Origin: Chlorobaculum sp.
GTDB lineage: Bacteria > Bacteroidota > Chlorobiia > Chlorobiales > Chlorobiaceae
Direction of reading: 5' to 3'
Assembly (NCBI GenBank): GCA_013334655.1
Contig: JAAXXD010000015.1
Coordinates: 1-36,832 of the forward strand
Length of the DNA: 36,832 bases
Part shown: piece after piece, positions 18,085 through 32,084 of the stretch
Numbering within the stretch: position 1 is the first letter of the stretch
How the letters are laid out: each line of letters starts with the position of its first letter
The notes under the pieces: generated by a model
Told to the model about the DNA's origin: nothing
The model's input: the letters and a program-made list of their open reading frames with translations, nothing else
The model's database searches: none
Translations under genes and position numbers: made by a program

Positions 18085-18945
18085 TTACCGGAGTGCGCTT
18101 TCGAGCGCCGTGGCGCTGTCGGTGCGTTCGTCGCGATATTTGACGATGAGCGGCGTGTAGATCGAAAGTCCGTGCTCGACGGCGAACGCCCCCTTCACCT
18201 GGCGGGAACCCGCCACCACCACCGCGCCTTCGGGAATGACAAGCGGAGAATCGGCGGTTTTTCTCAGAATCGTACCGTTGACCAGATCGTAGACCGGCGT
18301 CGAGCCGTTGAGGATGACGCCCGTTCCGATGACCGCGCGTTTCTTGACGATGGTGCCTTCATAGATGCCGCAGTTGCCGCCAACCATCACCTCATCCTCG
18401 ATGATGACCGGCATCGCGCCGACCGGTTCGAGCACACCGCCAACCTGCACAGCGGCGGAGAGATGCACCTTCTTGCCGACCTGCGCGCAACTGCCGACCA
18501 GCGCGTGAGAATCGATCATCGAGCCTTCATCCACGTACGCGCCGACGTTGACGTACGAGGGTGGCATCATCACTACCGACGGCGCAAGATACGAACCGTC
18601 ACGCACCGACGAGCCGCCAGGCACGATCCTCACGCTGTCCGCCACGCTGAAACGATGCAAGGGGTAGGTGTCCTTGTCGATGTAGGAGAAGCGCTCGAAG
18701 CCGCCAAGCTCGACATGGTGCTCCACCAGCACGCCAAGCTTCATACCGACCAGAATCCCCTGCTTGACCCACTGGTTGACCGTCCATCCCTCTCCACAGG
18801 GTTCTGCGGCGCGGATTCTCCCGTCATTGAGCAGCGACTTGAACTGCTCGAAAACTTCGCGCACCCCGGCATCCTCCTGAAGCTGGCTGGCGGTAAGTGA
18901 AGACAATGCGATGATCTGATCCTTTATCTGCTGGTACTGTTCCAT
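18085..18945 (-). CDS. dapD: 2,3,4,5-tetrahydropyridine-2,6-dicarboxylate N-succinyltransferase
   Basis: [22 protein letters not shown]...[93 protein letters not shown]-like left-handed beta helix, classic DapD. Confidence 0.95.
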   Translation of the reverse strand: MEQYQQIKDQIIALSSLTASQLQEDAGVREVFEQFKSLLNDGRIRAAEPCGEGWTVNQWVKQGILVGMKLGVLVEHHVELGGFERFSYIDKDTYPLHRFSVADSVRIVPGGSSVRDGSYLAPSVVMMPPSYVNVGAYVDEGSMIDSHALVGSCAQVGKKVHLSAAVQVGGVLEPVGAMPVIIEDEVMVGGNCGIYEGTIVKKRAVIGTGVILNGSTPVYDLVNGTILRKTADSPLVIPEGAVVVAGSRQVKGAFAVEHGLSIYTPLIVKYRDERTDSATALESALR

Positions 18946-18992
18946 GTGTTGGTTTGGGTAATATTAGTCCGGCAAAAAACTCTTAAAAATTG

Positions 18993-19020
18993 CCCCGTCC
19001 CGAAAGCTTTCGGGACGGGG
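18993..19020. repeat. Perfect 28-nt palindrome
   Basis: CCCCGTCCCGAAAGCTTTCGGGACGGGG between RNase G/E and dapD. Confidence 0.9.
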
Positions 19021-19027
19021 TTCATGG

Positions 19028-19055
19028 ATAAAAAAATAAATCCGGGCTTTAGCCC
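19028..19055 (-). terminator. Hairpin plus T-run downstream of RNase G/E gene
   Basis: Minus strand: GGGCTaaAGCCC followed by ggaTTTATTTTTTTAT. Confidence 0.65.
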
Positions 19056-19094
19056 AATCTCTCACCACCTCGGCCTGTTGTCGTCGAAGAGACG

Positions 19095-20792
19095 TCAGTT
19101 GAATTCCGTGGTGATGTCGTTGCTGTGCTTGCGGTTGTAGAAGCGGAAATCGTCGCTTCGCAGGCTCTCGTCCGGCGTGATCCTGACGAAGACGAGGTGC
19201 TGCAAAAACCACTTCAGCTCGGTTTTCATCTCGCTGTTGCGCATCGGTTCGAGCACCGTCGGGCTGACGTGCAGGTCGAGCTGCTGGAACGGCACCTTCT
19301 GCTGAAGCGCGAACTTGCGGAGCCAGCGCTCGATCTGGTGGATCGTCGTGAAGCGCGCCTGCACCACGCCGGTGCCGCCGCACGCCGGGCACTGGTCGCC
19401 CATGCGCTGCATGAGGCTCGGGCGGATGCGCTCGCGGGTTATCTGCATGATACCGAAGTCGGAGAGCGGCAGGATGTTCGACTTGGCGCGGTCGTTACGC
19501 AACTCAGTCTTCATGGCGTCAAAGACCTTCTTTGAATTCTTCGGGTCGATCATGTCGATGAAGTCCACCACGATGATGCCTCCGATGTCGCGCAGCCTGA
19601 GCTGGCGCACGATCTCTCGGGCGGCTTCGAGGTTGGTTTTGAGCGAGTTCTCCTCCTGCTCGCGCTTGGCCGCATACCGGCCGCTGTTGACATCGACCAC
19701 CACCATCGCCTCGGTGTGCTCGATGATGATATAGCCGCCTGACTTGAGCCACACCTTCCGCGAAAAGATCGACTCCACATCCTTGGCGATGCCGTACCCC
19801 TCGAAGAGCGGCAGCTTGCCCTGATGGAGCGAGACGTTTTTGACCATATCGGGCGCGGCCCACTGGATGTAGTTGAGCGTCTCGTTGTAGATCGAGTTCG
19901 AGTTGGCCACGATTTCGGTCACATCGCTGGTCAGCGAATCGCGCAGCACACTCGAAATGATGGTATCCTCCTTGAAGATGAGTTGCGGAGGCTGGGCATC
20001 CTGGAGCTTCTCCTCGATCTGCTTCCACTTCGTGAGCAGCTTTTCGAGATCCTGCTTCAGGAGCGACTCCTCCTGATCCTCGGCAACGGTACGGATAATC
20101 GCACCGAACCCTTCGGGAAGCATCGAGCGGACGAGCTTTTTGAGGCGTGAGCGCTCTTTGCGCGACACCACGCGGCGAGAGACGGCGATCTGGCCGCCGC
20201 CGAAGGGGAGCAGCACCATGAAGCGTCCGGCGATGGTGATGTCGGAGGTGAGGCGTGAGCCTTTCGTGCCAATCGGCTCCTTGATCACCTGCACGAGGAT
20301 TGAATCGTTCGGCTTGAGCTTCTGGGCGATCATCTGGGTGTAGGACTGCCGCCTTTCAGCAGCATCCGCTGGCGAGGATGGCTTCGACTCGGCTCTTGGC
20401 TGGCTGACGGGCCGGGCCGACTCTCTCGGCGGCGCTGCCGCTGATCCTGGCGCGACCCCGCTCTCCTCATCGCCATCCTCGTCGTCATCTTCCTCGTCGC
20501 CGCCGTTTTCGTCGTCGTCGTCATCCTCGACGAGTGCGCGATAATCCTCACTGGTGGTGCCAACATCGGAAAAATGCAGGAATCCATCTGACTTCTGCCC
20601 AATATCGACAAAGGCCGCCTTGAGTCCCTCGACCACCTTGTGCACCCTGCCGAGGTAAATATCGCCGATGCTTCTCATGCTCTCGGGGCGCTCTATGATC
20701 AGCTCGGCAAGCCGACCCTCCTCGACGAGCGCGACCTGGATTTCATCCCCGGTCTTGTTCATCAGGAGCTGTTTCTTAACATTTTTCTTCAT
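19095..20792 (-). CDS. rng: Ribonuclease G/E family (Rne/Rng)
   Basis: [77 protein letters not shown]...[53 protein letters not shown]...[10 protein letters not shown]. Confidence 0.96.
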   Translation of the reverse strand: MKKNVKKQLLMNKTGDEIQVALVEEGRLAELIIERPESMRSIGDIYLGRVHKVVEGLKAAFVDIGQKSDGFLHFSDVGTTSEDYRALVEDDDDDENGGDEEDDDEDGDEESGVAPGSAAAPPRESARPVSQPRAESKPSSPADAAERRQSYTQMIAQKLKPNDSILVQVIKEPIGTKGSRLTSDITIAGRFMVLLPFGGGQIAVSRRVVSRKERSRLKKLVRSMLPEGFGAIIRTVAEDQEESLLKQDLEKLLTKWKQIEEKLQDAQPPQLIFKEDTIISSVLRDSLTSDVTEIVANSNSIYNETLNYIQWAAPDMVKNVSLHQGKLPLFEGYGIAKDVESIFSRKVWLKSGGYIIIEHTEAMVVVDVNSGRYAAKREQEENSLKTNLEAAREIVRQLRLRDIGGIIVVDFIDMIDPKNSKKVFDAMKTELRNDRAKSNILPLSDFGIMQITRERIRPSLMQRMGDQCPACGGTGVVQARFTTIHQIERWLRKFALQQKVPFQQLDLHVSPTVLEPMRNSEMKTELKWFLQHLVFVRITPDESLRSDDFRFYNRKHSNDITTEFN

Positions 20793-20995
20793 TCAGAATC
20801 CATGATTTCAAGCATTTCTGCCGACCTTGCGCTGTCGCGGGTTCGGGAAACGCCTTTGTTGATCTCCACCGACCTTCTGCAATTCAGCAGTCTGCCGGAA
20901 TCCCTGTAATTGCTATTTTATTTGTCGAAAAATATAACACTTCGAGCGCTTGAAATGACGCCTTATTCATCGAACATTTTTACCGTGCAACCGCC

Positions 20996-21613
20996 ATGCT
21001 GACAACCGCTTTCGAAGCGCCGCTCTGGGAGAGGATGTCGCGGGTCTGCGGCATCGACGAAGCTGGCCGGGGGCCGCTGGCCGGGCCGGTGGTGGCGGCG
21101 GTGGTGGTTTTTCCGCGCCACTTCAAGCCAACGGGCATTCTCGAACGACTCGACGATTCGAAAAAGCTAACGGCGGAGCTTCGCGCGGCGCTTGCCCCGG
21201 CCATCCGCGAAGCCGCCGAAAGATGGGCGGTCGCGGTGGTGGACGCGGAGACCATCGACCGCATCAACATTTTGCAAGCGACGATGCACGCCATGAATCT
21301 CGCCGTCGAATCGCTCGGCGTAGCGCCGGAGCTTCTTCTGGTGGACGGCAACCGCTTCAGGCCGGTGCTGCCGATTCCATACGAAACCATCGTCAAGGGG
21401 GACTCGAAGGTCTTCTCCATCGCCGCCGCTTCGGTACTCGCCAAGACCCACCGGGACGAACTGATGACCGGCTACGCGGCGGAGTTCCCGGAATATGGCT
21501 TCGACCTGCACTTCGGCTACCCCACGGAGCGGCACGTCCAGGCCATCGCCACGCACGGGCGCTGCGCGATTCATCGGAAAAGCTTCAAGTTACGTAAATT
21601 GGGGGAAAAATAA
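20996..21613 (+). CDS. rnhB: Ribonuclease HII
   Basis: [24 protein letters not shown]...LDDSKKLT...[22 protein letters not shown]...[13 protein letters not shown]. Confidence 0.97.
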   Translation: MLTTAFEAPLWERMSRVCGIDEAGRGPLAGPVVAAVVVFPRHFKPTGILERLDDSKKLTAELRAALAPAIREAAERWAVAVVDAETIDRINILQATMHAMNLAVESLGVAPELLLVDGNRFRPVLPIPYETIVKGDSKVFSIAAASVLAKTHRDELMTGYAAEFPEYGFDLHFGYPTERHVQAIATHGRCAIHRKSFKLRKLGEK

Positions 21614-21626
21614 CCCTTCATATGCC

Positions 21627-22016
21627 ATGCATACCCCTCAATGGCTTGGAACCGAAGGCGAGACGATAGCGGCGCGGTATCTCGCCGCTCGCGGCTGCCG
21701 GATCGTCGCCCGAAACTACCGCTATCATCGCAACGAGATCGACATCATCGCCCTCGATGGCGAGGTGCTCTGCTTCATCGAGGTGAAGACCAGGGCGTCG
21801 CTCGGCAAAGGGCATCCCGCCGAATCGGTCACGCTCAAAAAGCGAAAGGAGATCATCCGCGCTGCCTCCGGTTATCTCGCTACCCGGCCCGATCCGTGGA
21901 TCACCTGCCGTTTCGATGTCATCGCGATTCACGCCCTCCGGCTCGATGAGCGGACGATTCTCGACTACCGGATCGAGCACATCAGGAGCGCCTTCATGAC
22001 GAGCGACGACCTCTGA
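21627..22016 (+). CDS. UPF0102/YraN-like putative endonuclease-fold protein
   Basis: MHTPQWLGTEGETIAARYLAARGCRIVARNYRYHRNEIDIIALDGEVLCFIEVKTRASLGKGHPAESVTLKKRKEI; E-ID..-FIEVKTR motif. Confidence 0.93.
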   Translation: MHTPQWLGTEGETIAARYLAARGCRIVARNYRYHRNEIDIIALDGEVLCFIEVKTRASLGKGHPAESVTLKKRKEIIRAASGYLATRPDPWITCRFDVIAIHALRLDERTILDYRIEHIRSAFMTSDDL

Positions 22017-22049
22017 AATAGCATATCAGCGGATTTTTCTTATCTTTGA

Positions 22050-25337
<3,288 letters not shown>

Positions 25338-25594
25338 GGGATCGGGTTTTCTTGTGGGGACAGGTTCCGTCGGGCGCATGTCCATCGTGATGATCCGGCT
25401 CGACGAGGTAAATTCGTCCTCCGGGAATTCTTGAACGCGCGACTGACCATGGTTGCAACGGTCAACAAAGCTGCAACATACAGAGAATCTGCGTTACGGG
25501 CAAGAGGCTCTTCGGATACGCGGGGGAAAGGGGTGAATTTCAGGGTGCCTCCCCGGCCTGAACAGCAGTCGGGGAGAGCGGCGGAGGCGCGAAA

Positions 25595-26521
25595 TCAGGC
25601 GCCGCGGAACTTGATGGGACTCTTCGAGCGGGTCTGCCAGTCGAAAACGATTGGCGCGGCTACGAAGATCGACGAGTAGGTGCCGACCAGAATACCGGCG
25701 AACATCGCGAAGGCGAAGCTGCGAATGGCCGGGCCAGCGAAAATGAAGAGCACGATGACCGAGATCATGATGGTGCCGGAGGTGATGACGGTTCGGGAGA
25801 GCGTCTGGTTCATGCTCTCGTTGAATATCCGCTCATAATCGGAAGGCTTCTGCCCACGCAGCCGCTCGCGGATACGGTCGTACACTACGACGGTGTCAGT
25901 GATCGAATAACCGGCGATGGTGAGGAAGGCCGCGATGATGCTCTGGTCAACTTCAAGCGGCATGAAATCGATCAGTCCGCCGAGCAGGCTGAACAGGCCG
26001 AGCACGGTCAAAACGTCGTGGAAGATCGCCGCCACGCCCGCCGTGGCGAACTTGAACTCGAAGCGTACGCTCACGTAGAGCAGAATACCGGCAAGCGCCG
26101 CAGCGAGCGCTTTGATGGCCGACATTTTCATGTCAGCAGCGATGCTCGGCCCAACCGCCTGGATGCTGAGAATCTGCGAGGGATTGCCCGGCAGGCGCGA
26201 CGAAAGCGCATTTGTGATCAGCGCCTTCAGCCTGGTGGTATCGCCCTGATAATCGGTTTTGAGCAACAGGGAGCGGTCGAGGCCATACTGCTTGACCGAA
26301 CCATTTACTCCGGCCTGCTCCATGATCGAACGAACGTCACCCACATCGACCGCTTTGTCGAAACGGATGACCACCTCCGCGCCGCCCTTGAAATCGATGC
26401 CGTAGTTTAATCCTCTGACGAAAAGGGAGGCCATACCGACAACAAGCAGAATAGTCGAGACGGCGTAGGCGATCTTGCGATGCTTGATGAAATTGAAATT
26501 GGTCTTATGAAAAATGCGCAT
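25595..26521 (-). CDS. secF: Protein translocase subunit SecF
   Basis: MRIFHKTNFNFIKHRKIAYAVSTILLVVGMASLFVRGLNYGIDFKGGAEVVIRF...GYSITDTVVVYDRIRE. Confidence 0.97.
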   Translation of the reverse strand: MRIFHKTNFNFIKHRKIAYAVSTILLVVGMASLFVRGLNYGIDFKGGAEVVIRFDKAVDVGDVRSIMEQAGVNGSVKQYGLDRSLLLKTDYQGDTTRLKALITNALSSRLPGNPSQILSIQAVGPSIAADMKMSAIKALAAALAGILLYVSVRFEFKFATAGVAAIFHDVLTVLGLFSLLGGLIDFMPLEVDQSIIAAFLTIAGYSITDTVVVYDRIRERLRGQKPSDYERIFNESMNQTLSRTVITSGTIMISVIVLFIFAGPAIRSFAFAMFAGILVGTYSSIFVAAPIVFDWQTRSKSPIKFRGA

Positions 26522-26537
26522 TGCTGTGTCTTGTAAA

Positions 26538-28400
26538 TTATCCGAAACTCTTTTCATCCATGAACTTGCTGTCGATCAGCAGATCGAACAGCACCCTTGT
26601 CACCACGACAGCCGTAAAGAGACTTGCGCCCGTGCCGATCATCAGCGTGATGGCAAACCCCTGCACCGGGCCGACGCCGTACACATAGAGCAGAAAGGCC
26701 GCGGCAAGGGTTGTGACGTGCGAGTCGAGAATCGATGAAAACGCCCGTTTGTAGCCAGTGTCAACCGCCATGCGAAGGCTCTTGCCCTCTGCCAGCTCCT
26801 CGCGAATGCGCTCGTAAATCAGCACGTTGGCGTCAACGGCCATGCCCATCGTCAGCACGATACCGGCGATGCCCGGCAGGCTCAGCGATGCGCCGAATCC
26901 GGCCAGCACCGAGATGACGACCAGAATGTTGAGCACCAGCGCCAGGTCGGCGGCGATGCCTGCCTTGTTATAATAGATGACCATGAAGATGGCCACCGCC
27001 ACGAAGCCCCACATCATCGACAGCATACCGGCGCGGATGTAATCCGAGCCAAGCGAAGGGCCGACGGTGCGCTCTTCAAGGATATGCACCGGCGCGGGCA
27101 AAGCTCCTGCCTTCAGGATGATTTCGAGATCCTTGGCTTCGTTGAGATCGCCGATGCCGTTGATCACCGAGTTACCACTCGGAATCCTCGACTGCACGAC
27201 CGGAGCGCTGTAGATTGCGCCGTCGAGCACAATGGCGACCTGCTTGCCGATGTTGGCTCCGGTGATGCGCGCCCATTTCGATGTGCCCTCGTCATTCATC
27301 GACATGAGCACCTCGGGCTGATTGTCCTGCGCGCTGAAGGTCGCCTTCGCCTCGGTAATCACGCCGCCGGTCAGTTCGGGAGTTTTCTTGACGAGATAGA
27401 TCGGGAAGTACTTTTCACCATTGGCGGCAAGTTCGGGTTTGGCCGCCAGAAGCAACTGCGTATCCTGCGGCAGCAAGGCCTGCACATCGGGGCGGTCCAG
27501 CACCGCAGTGACCTGATCGCGGGCGTACGCCGGAGCGAACACCACGCCATTCGGCAACATACCGATCACATCCGAAAGCTTTTTGATGCCAGCAGCGGCA
27601 GGCGCTGGAGCGGTTGCGGGAGACGGTGCAGCGACAACAGGAGCGGCGGCCTTGGCGGAGTCGGACGGAGCCACGCTCTCAGTTGGAGCCGGTGCGACTG
27701 GAGCCGCGAGCGATACGCCGCTGATGCTCTGAACAGCTCTGAGCGTCGCTTGAGGATCCTTGACCAGCCTGAATTCGAGCTTGGCCGTACCCATCAGAAG
27801 CTTGCGAACCCTCGCCTCGTCGGTCACGCCCGACAGCTCGATAATCAGCCGTTGCGAACCCTGGGTCTGGATCACCGGTTCGGCGACGCCATACTGGTCG
27901 ATACGGTTGCGGATGATCTCCTTGGCTCTCGTCAGCGCATCCTTCGACTCGGCATTCAGCTTGTTGACGATATCCTGATCGGAATCGCGCATGTCATAGA
28001 AGTAGCGGCTGAGCTTGATGTTCTCTTTCTTGAACCCGGCAGCCACAAGCTCGACGATATTGACGTTGGACTCAGTAGCGGCCTGGCTCTTGACGCTCTC
28101 CATGACGCGGGTGAAGGTGGCGTCCTTGTTCCACGCTTTCTGCTCGACGAGGTCGAGTATATCGACCTCCATCACCAGGTGCATACCGCCCCTGAGGTCG
28201 AGGCCAAGCTTCAGGCTTTTGTCTTTGGCGTGCTCGATCGCCTCGCGATTATCGATGGCGAACTTCAGACTGTCTTCGGAAGAACGGAAACTCTTGAGTT
28301 TTTCGGAGAGGGCATGGTCACGCCAGGTAGGCCAGATCGACCATACCGAAACCATCGCGACCACGGCAATGAGAATGAGTTTAAAGCGGTTGTTTTTCAT
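26538..28400 (-). CDS. secD: Protein translocase subunit SecD
   Basis: [29 protein letters not shown]...[16 protein letters not shown]...[47 protein letters not shown]. Confidence 0.97.
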   Translation of the reverse strand: MKNNRFKLILIAVVAMVSVWSIWPTWRDHALSEKLKSFRSSEDSLKFAIDNREAIEHAKDKSLKLGLDLRGGMHLVMEVDILDLVEQKAWNKDATFTRVMESVKSQAATESNVNIVELVAAGFKKENIKLSRYFYDMRDSDQDIVNKLNAESKDALTRAKEIIRNRIDQYGVAEPVIQTQGSQRLIIELSGVTDEARVRKLLMGTAKLEFRLVKDPQATLRAVQSISGVSLAAPVAPAPTESVAPSDSAKAAAPVVAAPSPATAPAPAAAGIKKLSDVIGMLPNGVVFAPAYARDQVTAVLDRPDVQALLPQDTQLLLAAKPELAANGEKYFPIYLVKKTPELTGGVITEAKATFSAQDNQPEVLMSMNDEGTSKWARITGANIGKQVAIVLDGAIYSAPVVQSRIPSGNSVINGIGDLNEAKDLEIILKAGALPAPVHILEERTVGPSLGSDYIRAGMLSMMWGFVAVAIFMVIYYNKAGIAADLALVLNILVVISVLAGFGASLSLPGIAGIVLTMGMAVDANVLIYERIREELAEGKSLRMAVDTGYKRAFSSILDSHVTTLAAAFLLYVYGVGPVQGFAITLMIGTGASLFTAVVVTRVLFDLLIDSKFMDEKSFG

Positions 28401-28793
28401 GAAAAAGGCCGTTACGCACGATTGATAAAGAAAAGCCAATATAAAGAACCGCCTCTGGATTAACAATCGTGGTTCCGGTGCCGCAACGACGGGCGGGAGT
28501 AAGGCGTAAGACGTAGGGTATCGGTTTCATTATAGCGTATTGCAATCCTGCCGCGACAACTTCAGGAAACTGCGGAAGTGGTTGTTTTACAAACATTTAT
28601 ACGCTGACATACACGTCGCATTCCGTACTTCTTGAATAAGTTGGACGAATATCGTCCTCTATTTCATCGATAATCAGTCACATTTTCTCCTTTTTTCTGG
28701 CACTTTACTTTGATTATCAATGTTACATTTTCGCGGCACGTTCCGATCAGTTGTTTGTGATGATGTAGAATACTTGTATACCGGAGGCGAAAC

Positions 28794-29945
28794 ATGATGA
28801 AAAGAGTGACACCCATACCCGCTGAACTTCTCGATGTTCATACCTCGCCCTGTATTTCAATTTACATGCGAACGGGCCGATCCTATCCCGAAAATGCGCA
28901 GGATTCGCTCAGGTTCAAGAATCTCGTTTCCAAGGCGGAAAACGACGCAAGACTCTCTATCGGCAAACGGGCTGTGGCTCCGCTGATCGAGCAGTTGCGG
29001 AAGCTTCAGGAGGAGCGGGATTTCTGGAAACATTCACTCGATGGCGTGGCAGTATTCATCTCTCCCGATTATTTCAGGGTATTCAGATTGCAGCAGCCGG
29101 TTTACGAGCAGGCGCATGTGTCGGATGTTTTTTTCATCAAGCCATTGCTCAGGATTTACCAGATGGCTGAGCGCTTTCAGGTGCTCGCGCTGACCAAAAC
29201 CGGGGTCAGACTCTTTGAAGGCAACCACTACCGGCTGGACGAGGTAGAGCTGGCGCGGGAGGTGCCCAGAACGATGCCCGATGCGCTCGGCACGGAGATC
29301 ACGCAACCGCACATGACCATCGCCACCTACGGCGGCGTAGGCTACGGCTCGTCAATGCGACATGGCCACAGTTCCAGAACGGATGAAGAGGAGATCGATG
29401 ACGAGCGTTATTTCCGGGCTGTCGATCACACGATCAACGAACATCACTCGAAACCATCGGGTCTGCCGCTGATTCTCGCGGCCCTTCCGCAGCACCAGAG
29501 CCTGTTCAGATCGATCAGTCACAATCCGCATCTGACCGAGGAGGGCATCTCCAGCGATCCTCGCCTGCTTGAAACCGATGCCTTGCGCGAGATGGCCTGG
29601 AAGGTGCGAGAGCCGTACTGGCAACGCAAGATCGATCACCTGCTGGCCTGGTACGAAGAGGCGCAGTCAAAATCCATAGGCTCGGACAATCCTTTCTACA
29701 TCACGAATGCCGCTTTGGCCGGGAATGTATCGGTGCTTCTGCTCGATCAGGAGAGAATCTATCCTGGCGGCATCGATACGGATTCGGGCGATATTTCGTT
29801 CAGCAAAGCGGCACCGGGCAAAGAGCACGATGTGTTCGAAGACCTTGCCATCACGGTGCTTGGCAAAGGAGGCGAAGTGGTGGTGCTGCCGTCTGAAAGG
29901 ATGCCATCCGAATCGGGCGTCGCGGCTATATTCCGGCACGAGTAG
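28794..29945 (+). CDS. baeRF-like protein (bacterial homologue of archaeo-eukaryotic release factor family)
   Basis: HTSPCISIYMRTGRSYPENAQDSLRFKNLVSKAENDARL...DFWKHSLDGVAVFISPDYFRVFRLQQPVYEQAHVSDVFFIKPLLRIYQMAERFQVLALTKTGVRLFEGNHYRLDEVEL...FFRAVD-like RYFRAVDHTINEHH; RBS ggaggcgaaac. Confidence 0.7.
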   Translation: MMKRVTPIPAELLDVHTSPCISIYMRTGRSYPENAQDSLRFKNLVSKAENDARLSIGKRAVAPLIEQLRKLQEERDFWKHSLDGVAVFISPDYFRVFRLQQPVYEQAHVSDVFFIKPLLRIYQMAERFQVLALTKTGVRLFEGNHYRLDEVELAREVPRTMPDALGTEITQPHMTIATYGGVGYGSSMRHGHSSRTDEEEIDDERYFRAVDHTINEHHSKPSGLPLILAALPQHQSLFRSISHNPHLTEEGISSDPRLLETDALREMAWKVREPYWQRKIDHLLAWYEEAQSKSIGSDNPFYITNAALAGNVSVLLLDQERIYPGGIDTDSGDISFSKAAPGKEHDVFEDLAITVLGKGGEVVVLPSERMPSESGVAAIFRHE

Positions 29946-29993
29946 AGCAAGGCTGCTGCGCCGCTTCTTCCGGTTTACGCCTCTGACCACTAT

Positions 29994-30038
29994 ATTGCGG
30001 AGTCATGAATGCGCCTTGTCTATTCGTGACTCCGCAAT
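29994..30038. repeat. Inverted repeat (stem-loop) upstream of Fe-S oxidoreductase gene
   Basis: ATTGCGGAGTCAtGAAT gcgccttgtct ATTCgTGACTCCGCAAT, 16 of 17 positions pair. Confidence 0.85.
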
Positions 30039-30065
30039 AATCTTATCGATTCCTTCAGCATCAGC

Positions 30066-32051
30066 ATGGGCGCGACCCGCGAGATTTTCTGGAATACCGG
30101 GCACGGGGCGGTTGTCGTCATGTACCTGCTCGCGTTGGTCGCAATTGGCGCGATGGCGCAGGGATTCCGGTTGCGGCGCTCAATCTGGCGGCGCGGAAAG
30201 CCGCTCGATCGCGCTGATCATCCGCTCCGGCGGTTCACGCGATTTCTTGCCGATACCATCAGCCAGCGGAAAGTAGCGAGAGTTCAGGATGGCGGCTTGC
30301 CTCACGCGATGCTTTTCTGGGGCTTCCTGCTGCTCCTTGACGGTACGCTTCTCGTGATGCTGCAACGCGATCTCTTGACGCCCTTCTTCCGGTTCAATCT
30401 GCTCTCAGGCGATTTCTATAAAGTCTACTCCCTCGTGCTCGATCTTGCCGGTTTGCTGGCCTTGCTGGCGCTTGGCGTGCTGGCGGCGCGGCGCTACGTC
30501 ATCCGAACGCCGGGCTTGGAGAGCACTCCCGCCGACGCGGGCATTCATTTGCTGCTGCTGGCAATTCTCGTCACGGGCTTCATCGTCGAAGGGGTTCGCA
30601 TGGCCTCGACCGAACTCGGTGACAATCCCGGCCTTGCCCTCTGGTCTCCGGTCGGCTACCTTTTCGCCTCGTTGTTCGCAGGCATGGACGAACACGCGCA
30701 GCGAGCGGCGCATCAGGCGCTGTGGTGGTTGCACATGCTTCTGGCGTTTGGCTTCATCGCAATCATTCCGTGGACGAAGCTGCGTCACCTCGCCACCACC
30801 AGCGGCAACAGCTTTTTCGAGCCTCGCGAGCCGAAGGGCACGCTGCCTGCCGTCGATTTTGAAGACGAGACTCGCGAGCGGTTCGGGGCGTCGGAGATCG
30901 GCGATCTGACATGGAAAGATATTTTCGACGCAGATGCCTGCATGGCGTGCGGAAGGTGCCAGCAGCGCTGCCCGGCATATCTGACCGGCAAGCCGCTTTC
31001 GCCGATGAAGGTGATCAACGAGATCGGCTCGATTGCCGCATCGGCAGCGGAGAACGGGCTGATCGACGCCGTGTCGCGTGACGCGATCTGGTCGTGCACC
31101 ACCTGCGGGGCGTGCGAGGAGATTTGTCCGGCCAGCGTCGAGCATGTCGGCAAGATCATCGAAATGCGCCGCAGCCTCATGCTCATGGCGGGCGAGTTTC
31201 CCGGCGACGAGGCCCGACGCGCCTGCGACGCCATCGAAATCAACGGCAATCCGTTCGGTCTCTCCCACGCTTCGAGATGCGACTGGGCAAAGGGGTTGCC
31301 GGTCACAGTCGTCGATGGTGGAACCGAAGCGGAAATCCTTTATTTTACCGGATGTTACGCCTCGTACGATCCGCGTAACCGCAAGGTCGCCGAGAGCTTT
31401 GTCAAACTGTGCGCGGCGGCGGGCATAAGCGTCGCGACGCTCGGGAAGGCGGAGCGCTGCTGCGGCGAACCGGCGCGGAAGCTTGGCAATGAGTATCTCT
31501 ACCGGATGATGGCTGAGAGCAATATCGAGGCGTTCCGCTCTGCAAAAGCGCGGCGAATCGTGACCGCCTGCCCGCACTGCTTCAACACCCTCGCGCGGGA
31601 TTATCGCGAACTCGGATTTGATCTGCCGGTTGAGCACCATTCGACCTTCATACGGCGGCTCGTCAGCGAGGGGCGGCTGAAGCTGAATCCCCCGACATTC
31701 AGTGCGACGTATCACGACTCCTGCTATCTGGCGCGGTATCAGGATATTGTCGATGAACCTCGCCTGCTGGTACAGGCGGCGGGAGGTACGCTGACTGAAA
31801 TGGAGTGCTCCGGCAAAGATGGCTTATGCTGCGGCGCGGGCGGAGGACGCATTCTCGCCGAGGAGAAACTTGGGACGCCGATTGTAGACGAGCGCATCCG
31901 AATGGCCCGCAAAACCGGTGCATCCACGCTGGCAACCGCCTGTCCCTTTTGCCTGAGCATGTTCGAAGACGCTTTGAAACGCCAAGGCAACACGGAACTC
32001 AAAGCGCTCGATCTCGCGGAGATTGTCGCCCGGAGCATCGACCGACAGTAA
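30066..32051 (+). CDS. Membrane-bound HdrD/EMO-like iron-sulfur oxidoreductase (candidate ETF:menaquinone oxidoreductase)
   Basis: N-terminal NarI-like TM helices; CMACGRCQQRCP and CTTCGACEEICP 4Fe-4S motifs; two CCG domains (AERCCGEPARKLG...CPHC and DGLCCGAGGG...CPFC). Confidence 0.88.
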   Translation: MGATREIFWNTGHGAVVVMYLLALVAIGAMAQGFRLRRSIWRRGKPLDRADHPLRRFTRFLADTISQRKVARVQDGGLPHAMLFWGFLLLLDGTLLVMLQRDLLTPFFRFNLLSGDFYKVYSLVLDLAGLLALLALGVLAARRYVIRTPGLESTPADAGIHLLLLAILVTGFIVEGVRMASTELGDNPGLALWSPVGYLFASLFAGMDEHAQRAAHQALWWLHMLLAFGFIAIIPWTKLRHLATTSGNSFFEPREPKGTLPAVDFEDETRERFGASEIGDLTWKDIFDADACMACGRCQQRCPAYLTGKPLSPMKVINEIGSIAASAAENGLIDAVSRDAIWSCTTCGACEEICPASVEHVGKIIEMRRSLMLMAGEFPGDEARRACDAIEINGNPFGLSHASRCDWAKGLPVTVVDGGTEAEILYFTGCYASYDPRNRKVAESFVKLCAAAGISVATLGKAERCCGEPARKLGNEYLYRMMAESNIEAFRSAKARRIVTACPHCFNTLARDYRELGFDLPVEHHSTFIRRLVSEGRLKLNPPTFSATYHDSCYLARYQDIVDEPRLLVQAAGGTLTEMECSGKDGLCCGAGGGRILAEEKLGTPIVDERIRMARKTGASTLATACPFCLSMFEDALKRQGNTELKALDLAEIVARSIDRQ

Positions 32052-32084
32052 ACCATAACACGTTCCATCCAAAAGGAGTATATC

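Noticed and set aside
27084-28463. 459-aa plus-strand ORF opposite secD
   Set aside because: Shadow ORF; the secD frame is unmistakable.
30405-31715. 436-aa minus-strand ORF opposite the EMO-like gene
   Set aside because: Shadow ORF; the plus strand has all Fe-S motifs.
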